In this document: piece by piece, positions 18,121-28,340 of the stretch
Layout: the number at the start of each line of letters is the position of its first letter
Numbering within the stretch: the first letter of the stretch is position 1
Source: Ructibacterium sp965146665
GTDB lineage: Bacteria > Bacillota > Clostridia > Monoglobales > Monoglobaceae
NCBI GenBank assembly: GCA_965146665.1
Contig: CBCTHE010000010.1
Span: 1-64,000, forward strand
Length of the DNA: 64,000 bases
Direction: 5' to 3'
Made by a program: the position numbers and the translations under genes
Notes under the pieces: generated by a model
Seen by the model: the letters and a program-made list of their open reading frames with translations, nothing else
The model's database searches: none
Told to the model about the DNA's origin: nothing

Positions 18121-21100
18121 CTATTTTGTGTAAACTCTCATTTCCGAGAGGCCATTCCAGCTGCCTGCCACATGGCCATGCCCCTGATACCGTATGTATT
18201 TTGCCTTTGTGTTTCCTAACAAGAAGGATTCTATCTCATTGCTTTTTGACGACGACGTGACACCGTTTAAAACTTCCGTCCAGTTTTCACCATCCTCTGA
18301 AGCCTCAATGTCAAACAAATAGGTCCGTGAATCCCCTGAATTCCAAGCCACCCCGACGGCATACACCTCAGCCGCCTCTTTTAATTCCAGAGTAATCCAC
18401 TGATCTCCTTCGGCTGTCCAGCGTGTATTGTAATCTCCGTCCAAAACATTGACAGCGCGGTGTCCAGCCTCATATTCGGGCTCCTCACTGGCAGTCACCT
18501 GAACGATTTCCGCCTCCCGAGTCCCCGGGATTGCTCCGGAATAACTGTCAATTTTTGTTGTGACCGTGTATACGGAGTACATACTGCGCTCCTTGCTCTT
18601 TACAATAAACTTTGTCACGCCGGAAATTTTTTCACTTTCAATTACATCAACCTCAACGGAATCGTCTGCGTAATATCCGTAAACGGGTTTTTCGGCCGCA
18701 TCATACGGAAGATTTACAACATATGAATATTTGTCGGCCGTAAAGGTCTGCATGGTTTCCCCGTCTTTTGTAATCGCGGTAAGCTGCGGCCTTGCGCTTA
18801 ATTCTCCGTCCGGTATTGTCCACTGCTCCATCGGAACAACCTCCGGCCTATATGGTTCGAGCGTTTCATCCAGCACCTGTGAAACTGCAATCGCGAGGGT
18901 GAATTTTTGTGCTTCAGGCCAGTGAACGGTCAGTTTTTTATAATTTGTATTTTTGCCCTGCCCCTCAAGCCACGGTGTGGTCGGCAGCGGAAGCGCCGCT
19001 CTTTCCTCAAACACCGCCCCTGCGTTGTCACTCTCTAAAATATCCATGCGGATTGTTACGCTGTTAAAGGTTATGTAAGCGGTTTTCCCTTCGTTTTCAA
19101 ATCTAATATCGCCGCGGGTATGCATGAACCAGTATAATTCGGCCGAACTGGCAAGCGTTATTTCATCCTGTATCAGCATGGTCTGTCTGTCATTTGTCAG
19201 GAAAAATCCGCGTTTCATATTTCTTGCGCCAGAATATGCGGGTGCAAGATCAATCACAGCGTATCCGCCGCGGGGCTTTGTTTCAAAAGCAACCACCTGG
19301 GCAGTGGCGGGATTTGCCTGTCCCGGTCTCTCGTCGGGATTTATCACGAAGGTATTGTGGCCTTCTGCACGTTTTTTGTACTGCTTTGTTTCGGTATCGC
19401 CCGCCGTGGTGGCGTAGGACTCTCGGCCCAGTTCATAGGCAAAGCGCGTACCACCCACATCCATAACAAAACCGCCTAAATCATAATGGAAATGACTGGC
19501 TCCGTTCTCACCGCCCTTTGCGGCAAGGAAGAATCCCTCCGTGTTATTGGCCCAGCTTGTTCGCATGGAGACAAGATTCATATTTTTATACAATATGTCC
19601 GGTGCCATGTCACTTGTTCCGCCAAGCATTTCCGGCCGCGTCATGATCAAATCATAGAGCGTGGGTGCGAATGCGTTCTCCTGCAAGTTGTTATAACGAA
19701 GCTGTGCAAGTCCAGAATCCTTAAATTTCTTAGCAAACCATGCCTGTCCGGCATAATTGGACCGTGTTTCCGTATTGTCACCGTAGTTGAAAACTCCGCC
19801 CGCTCCGGAGAGTGCATCTCCATAATACGCCGTTCTATCCATGCCCGGTAAATCCCAGTAGCCATAATCCTTTCCGGTCGCGATTTCAAGTGTTTCACAC
19901 CACTGTGACAAGTGACGCAGCGTGACGGCGTGATACGAAGTTCCCTCGGCCCATGCTCCATCTGGCACAAAGCCTGGATACAGAGCCTCGGTATATACAA
20001 ATAATTTATCAAGCGCATACTTTGCACTGTCCCCGAGACGATCACTCATTGCCACAATCGCGTTTAGAATTCCCCCATGACACCAGGGATTCCAGTTGCT
20101 TTCCGCCTCCAACCAGAAAACAGATCTGTCGATGCTGTCAAGGTAAGATCCAAGTCCACAACGCACAAATCCCTCAACAATAATATCCTTCTGTTCATCG
20201 GTCAGGTAATCATAAAACCAGCTATACCCGATTGCAACGCCTAAAGACATGGTGCCTACATCAAGATAATGAGACGGATTCCAATCTTCAAATTTTGAAA
20301 CGGCAAAAAGATCGCGCCACGCCGCCTGCGCGTATCGCTGGTCACCTGTCACTTTGTATGCGATACCCAATGTCTCCATACGGCTTACCATGAGATTTGA
20401 AACGCTCAGCAGACGCGTTCCATCAGGTTTTGTATAGTATAAAGTATAGGCATTCAGGTTTTCGTCCGCTTCCTGCTTCAGCTTTTCATACAAGGTCTTG
20501 CATACCGGATCATTTTTTATATTATTCTTCACTTCCACAAGCCGCTGGGAGTTCACAAGTACCCGCGGATGAAGACTGCCTTTTTTCTCCACTCGATCAA
20601 AAATTTCCTCTCCGCTTGGGCGCTGAAAATACACTGCCGATTTCAATTCTTCATTTTCTTCGGTTGTACCTGTAAATAATAGGTTTTTGCCAAATCCCAG
20701 CAGATAGGAACCGTCCCATGACAGCCTTAATCCAAAAGCAGCTGCCAGTGCCTGCGCCGGCACATATGCAATATGATTGCTGGTTACCACCTCCTCTTTT
20801 CCAAAGACAGCCGTCCTGCCGTCTGCGAGAATGCGTATTTCACCATTTTCCGGCTCTTCCAGTATTTCTCCTCCCAGAAAAACAGTGGTTTCTGCAACCG
20901 GCACATATGGAATCCCGTCAAACATTCTCGGCGGCTGACTATGATATCTCAGATTTTTACCAAACACGGAGGCCTGATAGAAGTCCACACTTAAGAACAC
21001 TCCATTGGATATCGTCTTATAGGCCTTCTTCCATTCTGGATTTACAAGCGTATCGATTGCCTTTTGCTGATATGAATAATCCTTGAAAAAGCTCTCGTCA

Positions 21101-22323
21101 ACATTTTCTGCGCCGCTGTAAGCCAAAACTTTATTTAATACAATCTTTTTTTCTCTGCCTTCAAAGCCTATATATGCCACATTATCCAGAGAAAAATCTG
21201 TTTCCTTTTGTCTTTTGCCCTGATACAACAGAATACACTTCGCACGCTCAAAATCAAATTGAATCTCAGCGGTTTGAAAAGAGGTATACTTTTCCAAATC
21301 AAACAACTTCTGTTTTTGACCTGTGGTATTTTTTACAAATATGCTTACCGCATCATTGGCGCAACAGAAAATTTTAGCGTTAAAATCATCTATTGCAACC
21401 TGATCCATGGGTATATAGGCGCCATCCTTTCCCAAAATGATAGCAGCACTTTTATTCAATTCACTTGGCGCATCAACAATCGTTACAGTACTGTCAAACG
21501 AAGCGATACCGGGCGCTCTTCCATTTCTCGCAATACTTGTAAACTGTTTATTAAGAAGCGTGGTTATTTCTCCCGGAGCACTGGATATATCCTCACGGTC
21601 TTTCGGCTCTGTGCTTTTATAAATACAGAAATTATCCATATAAATCCTGCCTTGTGCATATGGGATTCCGGTATTGTTTTTAACACTTATCTTAAAAGAA
21701 ATCCGATTTGTCTGCAGCCCTTTTATATCAATTCTTCGTTCCTCGGCTATTACCTCACCATTTAAGTACGCCGTAAGCTTGGAAGCCGGTTCATTAAATA
21801 CGACGCTGATTTTGTTCCATTGCTTTCTTTCCGCCTCTGCCGCGGTTTTTTCGACAAGATTGTCTGCGTTTCTCACACAAAGTTCACTTCCGCGCAGGGT
21901 GACAAGCTCAACCTCGTTATTTCCACGGGCATCTGAAAACGAAAGGGCTAGTTTCGCATTCTCATCGAATGCATAAAACAATCCTTCATAAACCAGCGTT
22001 TTTTTTGATTGATCTATTTTATCTTTTCTAATAGAAACAACAGGCGTGCTCACTCTGTTTTCCCTGATTCCAGTTTTCACCTGAAATGCTGCAAAACCAT
22101 TGTTGTCATCCTGTTCAAGCAAAACAGTACTGCCCGTCTCTGCATGCTGGGAAACAACATCCCAGCGCATAGAAAACAATTCATTGCCATAGGCAGGATA
22201 TCCCTCAAAATTCTCATAAAAAAGACATGCCGCAGGAGCCGTGTTATCATCTGCACATACAGGCAATACACCTGACAGCAGAACACAAATCAGCAATACA
22301 ATGAAAAGCCGTTTTTTCACCAT
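18121..22323 (-). CDS. very large secreted heparinase II/III-like lyase (2)
   Basis: About 1400 aa with a signal peptide (FIVLLICVLLSGVLPVCA). A LamG-like N-terminal part is followed by a copper-amine-oxidase-N-like stalk (IAYVPAQALAAAFGLRLSWD). The alpha-toroid has SNWNPW near 743 and EGTSYH. The beta-sandwich has SHFHYDLGGF near 945 and AEGHNTFVI. A cadherin-like segment and a C-terminal F5/8 type C domain (about 1260-1400, NVLDGDYNTRWTAEGDQWIT) complete it. It shares the KKRAEGHNT block and neighbouring motifs with lyase 1, so the two arose by duplication but carry different binding domains. It starts at ATG 22323 (GAAAGGGG upstream). Confidence 0.87.
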   Translation of the reverse strand: MVKKRLFIVLLICVLLSGVLPVCADDNTAPAACLFYENFEGYPAYGNELFSMRWDVVSQHAETGSTVLLEQDDNNGFAAFQVKTGIRENRVSTPVVSIRKDKIDQSKKTLVYEGLFYAFDENAKLALSFSDARGNNEVELVTLRGSELCVRNADNLVEKTAAEAERKQWNKISVVFNEPASKLTAYLNGEVIAEERRIDIKGLQTNRISFKISVKNNTGIPYAQGRIYMDNFCIYKSTEPKDREDISSAPGEITTLLNKQFTSIARNGRAPGIASFDSTVTIVDAPSELNKSAAIILGKDGAYIPMDQVAIDDFNAKIFCCANDAVSIFVKNTTGQKQKLFDLEKYTSFQTAEIQFDFERAKCILLYQGKRQKETDFSLDNVAYIGFEGREKKIVLNKVLAYSGAENVDESFFKDYSYQQKAIDTLVNPEWKKAYKTISNGVFLSVDFYQASVFGKNLRYHSQPPRMFDGIPYVPVAETTVFLGGEILEEPENGEIRILADGRTAVFGKEEVVTSNHIAYVPAQALAAAFGLRLSWDGSYLLGFGKNLLFTGTTEENEELKSAVYFQRPSGEEIFDRVEKKGSLHPRVLVNSQRLVEVKNNIKNDPVCKTLYEKLKQEADENLNAYTLYYTKPDGTRLLSVSNLMVSRMETLGIAYKVTGDQRYAQAAWRDLFAVSKFEDWNPSHYLDVGTMSLGVAIGYSWFYDYLTDEQKDIIVEGFVRCGLGSYLDSIDRSVFWLEAESNWNPWCHGGILNAIVAMSDRLGDSAKYALDKLFVYTEALYPGFVPDGAWAEGTSYHAVTLRHLSQWCETLEIATGKDYGYWDLPGMDRTAYYGDALSGAGGVFNYGDNTETRSNYAGQAWFAKKFKDSGLAQLRYNNLQENAFAPTLYDLIMTRPEMLGGTSDMAPDILYKNMNLVSMRTSWANNTEGFFLAAKGGENGASHFHYDLGGFVMDVGGTRFAYELGRESYATTAGDTETKQYKKRAEGHNTFVINPDERPGQANPATAQVVAFETKPRGGYAVIDLAPAYSGARNMKRGFFLTNDRQTMLIQDEITLASSAELYWFMHTRGDIRFENEGKTAYITFNSVTIRMDILESDNAGAVFEERAALPLPTTPWLEGQGKNTNYKKLTVHWPEAQKFTLAIAVSQVLDETLEPYRPEVVPMEQWTIPDGELSARPQLTAITKDGETMQTFTADKYSYVVNLPYDAAEKPVYGYYADDSVEVDVIESEKISGVTKFIVKSKERSMYSVYTVTTKIDSYSGAIPGTREAEIVQVTASEEPEYEAGHRAVNVLDGDYNTRWTAEGDQWITLELKEAAEVYAVGVAWNSGDSRTYLFDIEASEDGENWTEVLNGVTSSSKSNEIESFLLGNTKAKYIRYQGHGHVAGSWNGLSEMRVYTK

Positions 22324-22344
22324 AAAACACCGCATCCCCTTTCG

Positions 22345-25047
22345 TTACTGGATCAGGCTTCCATTCGGAAGCCGGCGGTCATCCCTGTAGATAACTAATG
22401 CACGGGCGTTCATATACCGTGCCTGATATAGCACCCAATCGCCGACCCTCACATCGGCCAGACAGTTTGGCAAATACTCAATTTCCCTGTTGTCACCAGT
22501 ATACATATATGTTTTAACACGGCCCGCTCCTCTGAATGAAAGAACCGTTGGCCCAAGATAATTGGTATCAGGGGAATCCACAAAGTGTCGAATTACCACA
22601 GCATCATTGCTGACCGCTTGAACCTGGCCATAAAACAGCAGCCGGCCGCCGTTAAATCCCGTCGCACTCTCCAGCCTCTTCGCCTGGACAAACTCGATTG
22701 CAAGATTTTTAATTTTGCTTTTGTCACCTGTCAGTTCAATTTTAAAACAATCTCCGCGCGCAAGCTGATTCGCCGCAAGAAGGGTATTCTCATAGGATGC
22801 CATTCCGCTTCTGTCTTCAATTATTTTCTCAAACTTTTCACCCTGCTGCCAATAGGTTATGGATATAGCCTGCGTACCATCGTCGAGCAAAACATGACTC
22901 ATTGAGTCAAACACACAAGTGTAAGTATTGGCATCGTTGAACCTGACTTCATCTAAATTCTCGACTGTGACAACAAGTATTTCGGCCTCAAGCATTTCAT
23001 TTACATTATAGCCTTCAACAAGATATTTTCCATCATTGGAAAAATAAGATGGCTGCCAAACCTCAAAATCGTCATCCGATGCATTTAATAAATCCTGAGG
23101 CACCGCAACAATAAATCCCGTCTCACTCCTCGTCAGCACACCGGAAAAGGTGAAAGCGCTGCCGGTTTTGCACTGCAATTTGGCCTGCGGCGCGTCAAGC
23201 GATAAAACGGCGTCTGAATTTCCATCCGCCCCATCAGCCGACTGCGCTGTGAAAATATGTGTAATCTTCCCATCATCCCGCTCCCTATAGGCAATAACCT
23301 GGCGTCTGGGTTTCTCTCCGCCAATGAAGAGCGCTTGGTAGATTGCGTTGCTTTTATCTGCATACTTCCCTGTTCTGACTGCTTCATCATTGATATAAAC
23401 CTTATCGGCGATTTTATGTTCCTTTTGTTCTCCAGCAGAATTTAATATCTTCACATTAAATTCTGGGCTGAGCTCTCCCCCAGTACAAGCGATATTGACC
23501 AGATATCCAAAACTTAACGAACTGGTCTCTCTTTCTCCCGCAAGACACACCGCTCCATCCATGCCAATAAAAAGATTATAGCGATAACCCACATCCAGTT
23601 CTTTATCCAGTCCCTCCATAATTTCGTATTCCTCACTGTCAACAAGGATCTTTCCGCCGGCAATTCTAGTGACAGTACCTCGAATACTATTTAATATATG
23701 AATGGTTTTATATGTTTTTCCGTTCGCAGATACAACCTCAGCAAAAGCAATTCCTGAATTTGCAGTAATGGCATCCAAACTGGCTGGCTCGCCGGTCGGC
23801 GCGTAAATATCAAATTGGGATTCCTCATCTTGTGTAAGCTCAATCATCTTTTCACGCTCTTTGCCATCATAAACCCCTGTCTTTAGAAAAATGCAATCCA
23901 CACCGCCGGCGGCAACGGTATAATACGCATAGCTTTCGATCCATACAACACAGTGGTTTCCGTTTCCAGGGGTAACAACTGTCACCGATCCGGATGAAAA
24001 ATCAAACAAACGGCCGCTCTTTTCAGAGTCAGGAATGATTTGTCCATTTACGATAAACTTCGCAGAAGTCGGTATTTTCTGTGTTATTGCCCGCACTCTT
24101 CCGCTGGCTTTGCCGCTGGCCGTATATACAAGCTTCGTCACTGTGGAGGATGACGCGTCAATATCCGCCGCTTCGGCCCTGATTACCTTATCGTTTTTAT
24201 TGAGCTGATAATGAACGAGCACAGGAACCTCACTTTTGTCATCTATCTGATAGTAAAACTGTACATTCCGCGCTATTATTTCTTTCCCGGCTGCCACGCC
24301 TTCCCCTAATTTATATAGTTTATCGTCAATCCGGACACAGCCGGGATCATCATTTGTAATTCTTACCAGATCAACATCTCCTGCGGCAGTGAATTGACCG
24401 CTGGATTTATATATATTAAAGTTATTAGAAAGTATATCGCTTTCGTTTTCAACCCGGGACTCTTCAATTCCGCTGTCAGAAATATGGGTTGGAAGCATCA
24501 AGGGAATATTGAGAGCCTCGTAGACCATAAGCAAAATGTCGCCCCTGCTCAGCCATGTCCCTCGTGAAATATTTGTGTGCAGTCCCATACGATTAGCGGC
24601 AATTGTATAGCTGCCATTCTCTACCGTCCCCGCATATCCTAAAAGAAATACCAGTCCGCGTGAAGCTTCTTCAAGTGTTAGAGACTCTTCGGGTCTGAAA
24701 TACTTACCCTCCCCCTGCATGAAACCCAGTTTGCATACTGCATTGATCTGATTTCTCGCATAATGTTCTTTGGGAACATCAACAAAATATATGGCATTAT
24801 CGTCTGCGTCCGAGAGTCCTCCAAGTTTGACTAAGATACCTGCAAAGTCTGCTCTTGTCATACTTTCATTGACGCCAAAGGTTCCGTCATCCTCTCCCTC
24901 TATGATGTCCAATGCATATAACAGATTTGCCGCAGTCTCATATTTGGTTTCATTGGTATCCGCAAAACCAGATGCTGCGGAAGAAAAACTGTTGATTCCA
25001 ATGAAAACTGCACTGAGTATCAAAAAGCATAGAACTTTCTTGCCCAC
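22345..25047 (-). CDS. SLH-anchored surface protein (N-terminal SLH)
   Basis: 900 aa. A signal peptide (VLCFLILSAVFIGINSF) is followed by three S-layer homology repeats at about 27-190 (FADTNETKYETAANLLYALD, FVDVPKEHYARNQINAVCKL, then SRGTWLSRGDILLMVYEAL). SLH repeats bind pyruvylated secondary cell-wall polymer. The remaining 700 residues are beta-rich with no named domain and no catalytic signature. The GTG start shares its G with the TAG stop of the upstream gene, and its ribosome site (AAGGGGG) lies inside that gene, so the two SLH proteins are translationally coupled and probably made in matched amounts. Confidence 0.82.
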   Translation of the reverse strand: MGKKVLCFLILSAVFIGINSFSSAASGFADTNETKYETAANLLYALDIIEGEDDGTFGVNESMTRADFAGILVKLGGLSDADDNAIYFVDVPKEHYARNQINAVCKLGFMQGEGKYFRPEESLTLEEASRGLVFLLGYAGTVENGSYTIAANRMGLHTNISRGTWLSRGDILLMVYEALNIPLMLPTHISDSGIEESRVENESDILSNNFNIYKSSGQFTAAGDVDLVRITNDDPGCVRIDDKLYKLGEGVAAGKEIIARNVQFYYQIDDKSEVPVLVHYQLNKNDKVIRAEAADIDASSSTVTKLVYTASGKASGRVRAITQKIPTSAKFIVNGQIIPDSEKSGRLFDFSSGSVTVVTPGNGNHCVVWIESYAYYTVAAGGVDCIFLKTGVYDGKEREKMIELTQDEESQFDIYAPTGEPASLDAITANSGIAFAEVVSANGKTYKTIHILNSIRGTVTRIAGGKILVDSEEYEIMEGLDKELDVGYRYNLFIGMDGAVCLAGERETSSLSFGYLVNIACTGGELSPEFNVKILNSAGEQKEHKIADKVYINDEAVRTGKYADKSNAIYQALFIGGEKPRRQVIAYRERDDGKITHIFTAQSADGADGNSDAVLSLDAPQAKLQCKTGSAFTFSGVLTRSETGFIVAVPQDLLNASDDDFEVWQPSYFSNDGKYLVEGYNVNEMLEAEILVVTVENLDEVRFNDANTYTCVFDSMSHVLLDDGTQAISITYWQQGEKFEKIIEDRSGMASYENTLLAANQLARGDCFKIELTGDKSKIKNLAIEFVQAKRLESATGFNGGRLLFYGQVQAVSNDAVVIRHFVDSPDTNYLGPTVLSFRGAGRVKTYMYTGDNREIEYLPNCLADVRVGDWVLYQARYMNARALVIYRDDRRLPNGSLIQ

Positions 25048-28000
25048 TATTGAATTCCCCCTTTCTCCATAGCAAGTAGTAATACTTTAGCCGCCTCTGC
25101 ACGTGTCGCACTCTTCTTCGGCAAAAATTTGTCAGTTTCGTCTCCGTTCAAAACACCAACCATAGATAAGTTTTTAACAGCCGAAACCGCATAATCAGAT
25201 ATTAATTCCTGGTCGGCAAAAGTTTTGATTTCTCCGGCATACTTCACACTGTAACGAGTAAGAATTCGATCCATAATAACAACCATGTCTTCTCTTGTTA
25301 TCTCCAGACCGATCCCGAACGCGGACGCAGTAATTCCGTTTATCAGCTCTTCCCTGTAAGCGGTCACGACATAATCCTCATACCATGCCCCGCTTTCCAC
25401 ATCGGAAAAATCCGTCTTACCTGGCTTCAGCGTAACCCCAAAAGCCGTAACAATCATTTTGATAAACTCTTCTCTCGTAACAGATCGTTCAGGCTCAAAA
25501 TGCGTGGCATCAACACCGCTTACAATTTGTCTCTCTGCCAGTGTTTCAATATATTCTTTGGCCCAATGTCCAATGGGGACATCACTGAATTTCCCCATTG
25601 CTATTTCTTCTTGTGTAAGCGGCTCCAGGGGTTTCTCCTCACCCGCAGGATAGACCGGCATATTCCCCGAGATAGACGCAGAACCTCCGCCAATACCGCC
25701 ATTGCCCCCGCTTGCTCCGCCAGTTCCGTTCTTTATGGCTTCTGCATATACCAAAAAATCTTTTGACTCTACAGCATCTTGAAACGCAAGCGTTGCCGTA
25801 AGCGTTACTTTGATACTGCGCTCAGAGGCGGTAATTCTTGAATATTTTCCACTGTTTGAAATAACGTTCGGATTACTAGACCGCCATGTAATATCGCTTC
25901 CATAATAGCCCTTCAGAGGAAGGTCAATATTTGCCCTCACCGTGTCCGTTATATCCAGAACAATTTTATTGGCATCCTGTAATACTCTCTGTGCATCTGT
26001 CATGTTTTTAATCACCGTAACGCCGAATCTTCTTGTTATTGTATACGGTCCTTTTGTAATAACAGCGGTCAAAACCACCTCTTCGTCTTGCGCTTCAAAG
26101 GACGGCTGTTGAACCTTTCCCGTTGCGGAAAGATACTCATCTTTATTGGATGACCAGCTAATGGCCGCGCCATTATACTCAGTTGGAAGCGTGATATCCG
26201 CATCCAGTTTCCCTGGAATCAATTCAGCTAAATACGCGCCGGCCTCCTCGGCATCGTAGTATTCCTGCGTATACTTGCAAAGCGGGATCGCAATCACTTT
26301 CTCAAGCCATATTTTATCCTCATCCCATGATCTGTATAAAAGCTCCACAGAATCAGCAGTACATCCATATTCAACATTTATTTTTCCATCCTGTAAGGTA
26401 ATTCCTTTTATATCTTTGGCGAGGGATATATCGTATTCAAATGCTGCTTTTAAGACATTTCCCATCTCGTCATAAACAGTGAATTGAGGTATATCAAAAC
26501 TTGCCGTTCCTTGACGTGTGGGAATATAAAATACAGTGTCCCCGTCGGCAAGCTCCGCATCGTAGGGTGTCGCATAGTATACCTCAAATTCATATACACC
26601 GCAGCCGTTAGAACTGTATACATCCTTAGCTCCATTTGTAACTCTGATCCCAAAATAAGTGCTTTGTGCAGATTCCGGCATATCTACCGCCAGCTCCAGC
26701 TTGTCCGGATCATCCGGTGAGACCACATAGGTTAAAATCGGTACAGCGCCAAGACCTGGTTGAAAACCAGTAGCCAAACTGCCGTCAGGACCAGGGTCGT
26801 TTGCGGTATCATAACCGGTAATGGTACAATCAACCATTTTAGCGTCTTTTTCTGACATTCTTGTAGCCAGTGTCACAATGACCTTATTATATTTTTCGGC
26901 TTTCCCGCTGGCGGTTCTAAACCCTGCGCCTATGGTTCCCTGGGAGTGATTTCCCAGACGCCAGGCATTCGCTTTATCGCCATCCACCGCACTGCTGGCC
27001 GTTCCCCATCCAGCGGTTACCCAACCATAACCGCCCAGCATAACATTGACCATATCAACCGGTTCACCGGCTTTTACCACCGTGATTACAAAGGTCTTTT
27101 CAGCGGAAATCATATCACCTGTCAGATTTTTTTTGGAAATGACTGCGGTCAAAGTCACGGCCGCATTCGCATCAGAGGGCCGCACAACATCCCCGTTATT
27201 GCTGATAACAGCTTCATTGCTACTGCTCCAGGAAATCTCCATATCATAATAAGTTTTATCGCCTATGGTCAGCTTTCCGTTTTCCGCACAAAGCAGAGAA
27301 AGATCCTTACCCACGGAGGATATGTTTTGCTGTGAAATCATGGAAAACTCCAAACGCGCCGCAGCCTCCGCAACCTCTTTTTCGACTGCGTCAACGTCAG
27401 TCAGCTCAATTTTTTTCTTTCCAAGTACAGTTTCGTATCCATCAGCCGTACATTTTGCAATGACCGTAACGGTACCGGGAATCGCTTCCTTTGTTATTGT
27501 CAAGACACCCTCGGCATTGATTGATATCCCCTTATACAAATCGCCTAAACTGAATTCGCAATCTGCCATAGCAGGGTCTGTAATTGGATCGTTATCAGCA
27601 TCCAGAACTGTCGCTGCAAAACGAACCGTCTTCTCCTTGCCTATCTCCGATGGAACGGAAACCTTCTCCGCCTCTGAAGATACTTTTACAGTGAAAGGCA
27701 CACCTTGATACAGTTCAATTTCAGAGATTGCATTGTGTATTCCTGTATATTCACCTGAAGTAGAATCTACCGCAACAGTGAGTTCCACACAGATGAATCT
27801 GTCTCTCCTTTCGGCAAATGATAACACCAACGCCTCAGGATAATTCTCTCCCCCAGGCAATGTGATGTAGGCTGGCGTTAAATCAAGCTGGCCGACCGCC
27901 ATATTGTAGTCCTTGAAGCCCACATTGCTTGTTGTATTTGCTGTAGGCGGGGCGGTGACCTTACCTATCATATTGTAAACATCGTTTGATGTATACATCG

Positions 28001-28310
28001 CTATTTTCCCGACATTATATGAATTAAATTTTACCTTTAATTTGTTATAAGGAGAGATTTCTCCGCCGTCTGGCGCAATATCAAAAAACAATCTCATTTT
28101 TGTCAGCGCACCCAACTCCTTTGACGAAAGAGCCGTATTTGTATGTCCATCCACTAAATTATGCAGTTCTCCGGCATCGCTTATATAGGAACCCGAAGCC
28201 CAAATTACAGAGCCACTTAAAAGACTCCCTTCTTGCGCATGAACCAATATATGTTCAAAATTTGTTATTATCATGCAAAAACATAACAACGGTATAAAAA
28301 CTTTTTTCAT
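25047..28310 (-). CDS. SLH-anchored discoidin/Ig surface protein (C-terminal SLH)
   Basis: 1087 aa with a signal peptide (FIPLLCFCMIITNFEHILVH). A discoidin-like N-terminus (HNLVDGHTNTALSSKEL) is followed by several bacterial Ig-like repeats of the ISWSSSNEAVISNNGDV type and a second GW/AVDG discoidin module (GGYGWVTAGWGTASSAVDGD). A Gly/Ser linker leads to three C-terminal SLH repeats at about 905-1087 (FSDVPIGHWAKEYIETLAER). No catalytic site is visible. It probably presents glycan-binding modules on the cell surface. It is the first large surface gene after the transporter genes and has no terminator before it. Confidence 0.85.
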   Translation of the reverse strand: MKKVFIPLLCFCMIITNFEHILVHAQEGSLLSGSVIWASGSYISDAGELHNLVDGHTNTALSSKELGALTKMRLFFDIAPDGGEISPYNKLKVKFNSYNVGKIAMYTSNDVYNMIGKVTAPPTANTTSNVGFKDYNMAVGQLDLTPAYITLPGGENYPEALVLSFAERRDRFICVELTVAVDSTSGEYTGIHNAISEIELYQGVPFTVKVSSEAEKVSVPSEIGKEKTVRFAATVLDADNDPITDPAMADCEFSLGDLYKGISINAEGVLTITKEAIPGTVTVIAKCTADGYETVLGKKKIELTDVDAVEKEVAEAAARLEFSMISQQNISSVGKDLSLLCAENGKLTIGDKTYYDMEISWSSSNEAVISNNGDVVRPSDANAAVTLTAVISKKNLTGDMISAEKTFVITVVKAGEPVDMVNVMLGGYGWVTAGWGTASSAVDGDKANAWRLGNHSQGTIGAGFRTASGKAEKYNKVIVTLATRMSEKDAKMVDCTITGYDTANDPGPDGSLATGFQPGLGAVPILTYVVSPDDPDKLELAVDMPESAQSTYFGIRVTNGAKDVYSSNGCGVYEFEVYYATPYDAELADGDTVFYIPTRQGTASFDIPQFTVYDEMGNVLKAAFEYDISLAKDIKGITLQDGKINVEYGCTADSVELLYRSWDEDKIWLEKVIAIPLCKYTQEYYDAEEAGAYLAELIPGKLDADITLPTEYNGAAISWSSNKDEYLSATGKVQQPSFEAQDEEVVLTAVITKGPYTITRRFGVTVIKNMTDAQRVLQDANKIVLDITDTVRANIDLPLKGYYGSDITWRSSNPNVISNSGKYSRITASERSIKVTLTATLAFQDAVESKDFLVYAEAIKNGTGGASGGNGGIGGGSASISGNMPVYPAGEEKPLEPLTQEEIAMGKFSDVPIGHWAKEYIETLAERQIVSGVDATHFEPERSVTREEFIKMIVTAFGVTLKPGKTDFSDVESGAWYEDYVVTAYREELINGITASAFGIGLEITREDMVVIMDRILTRYSVKYAGEIKTFADQELISDYAVSAVKNLSMVGVLNGDETDKFLPKKSATRAEAAKVLLLAMEKGGIQ

Positions 28311-28340
28311 AGCTGCCTCACCTTTCTAAAATTATGCAGT

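Noticed and set aside
9159..22323. Naming the lyases heparinases acting on heparin
   Set aside because: The fold is shared by lyases for many uronates; sulfatases and GH88 are missing, so substrate was left open.
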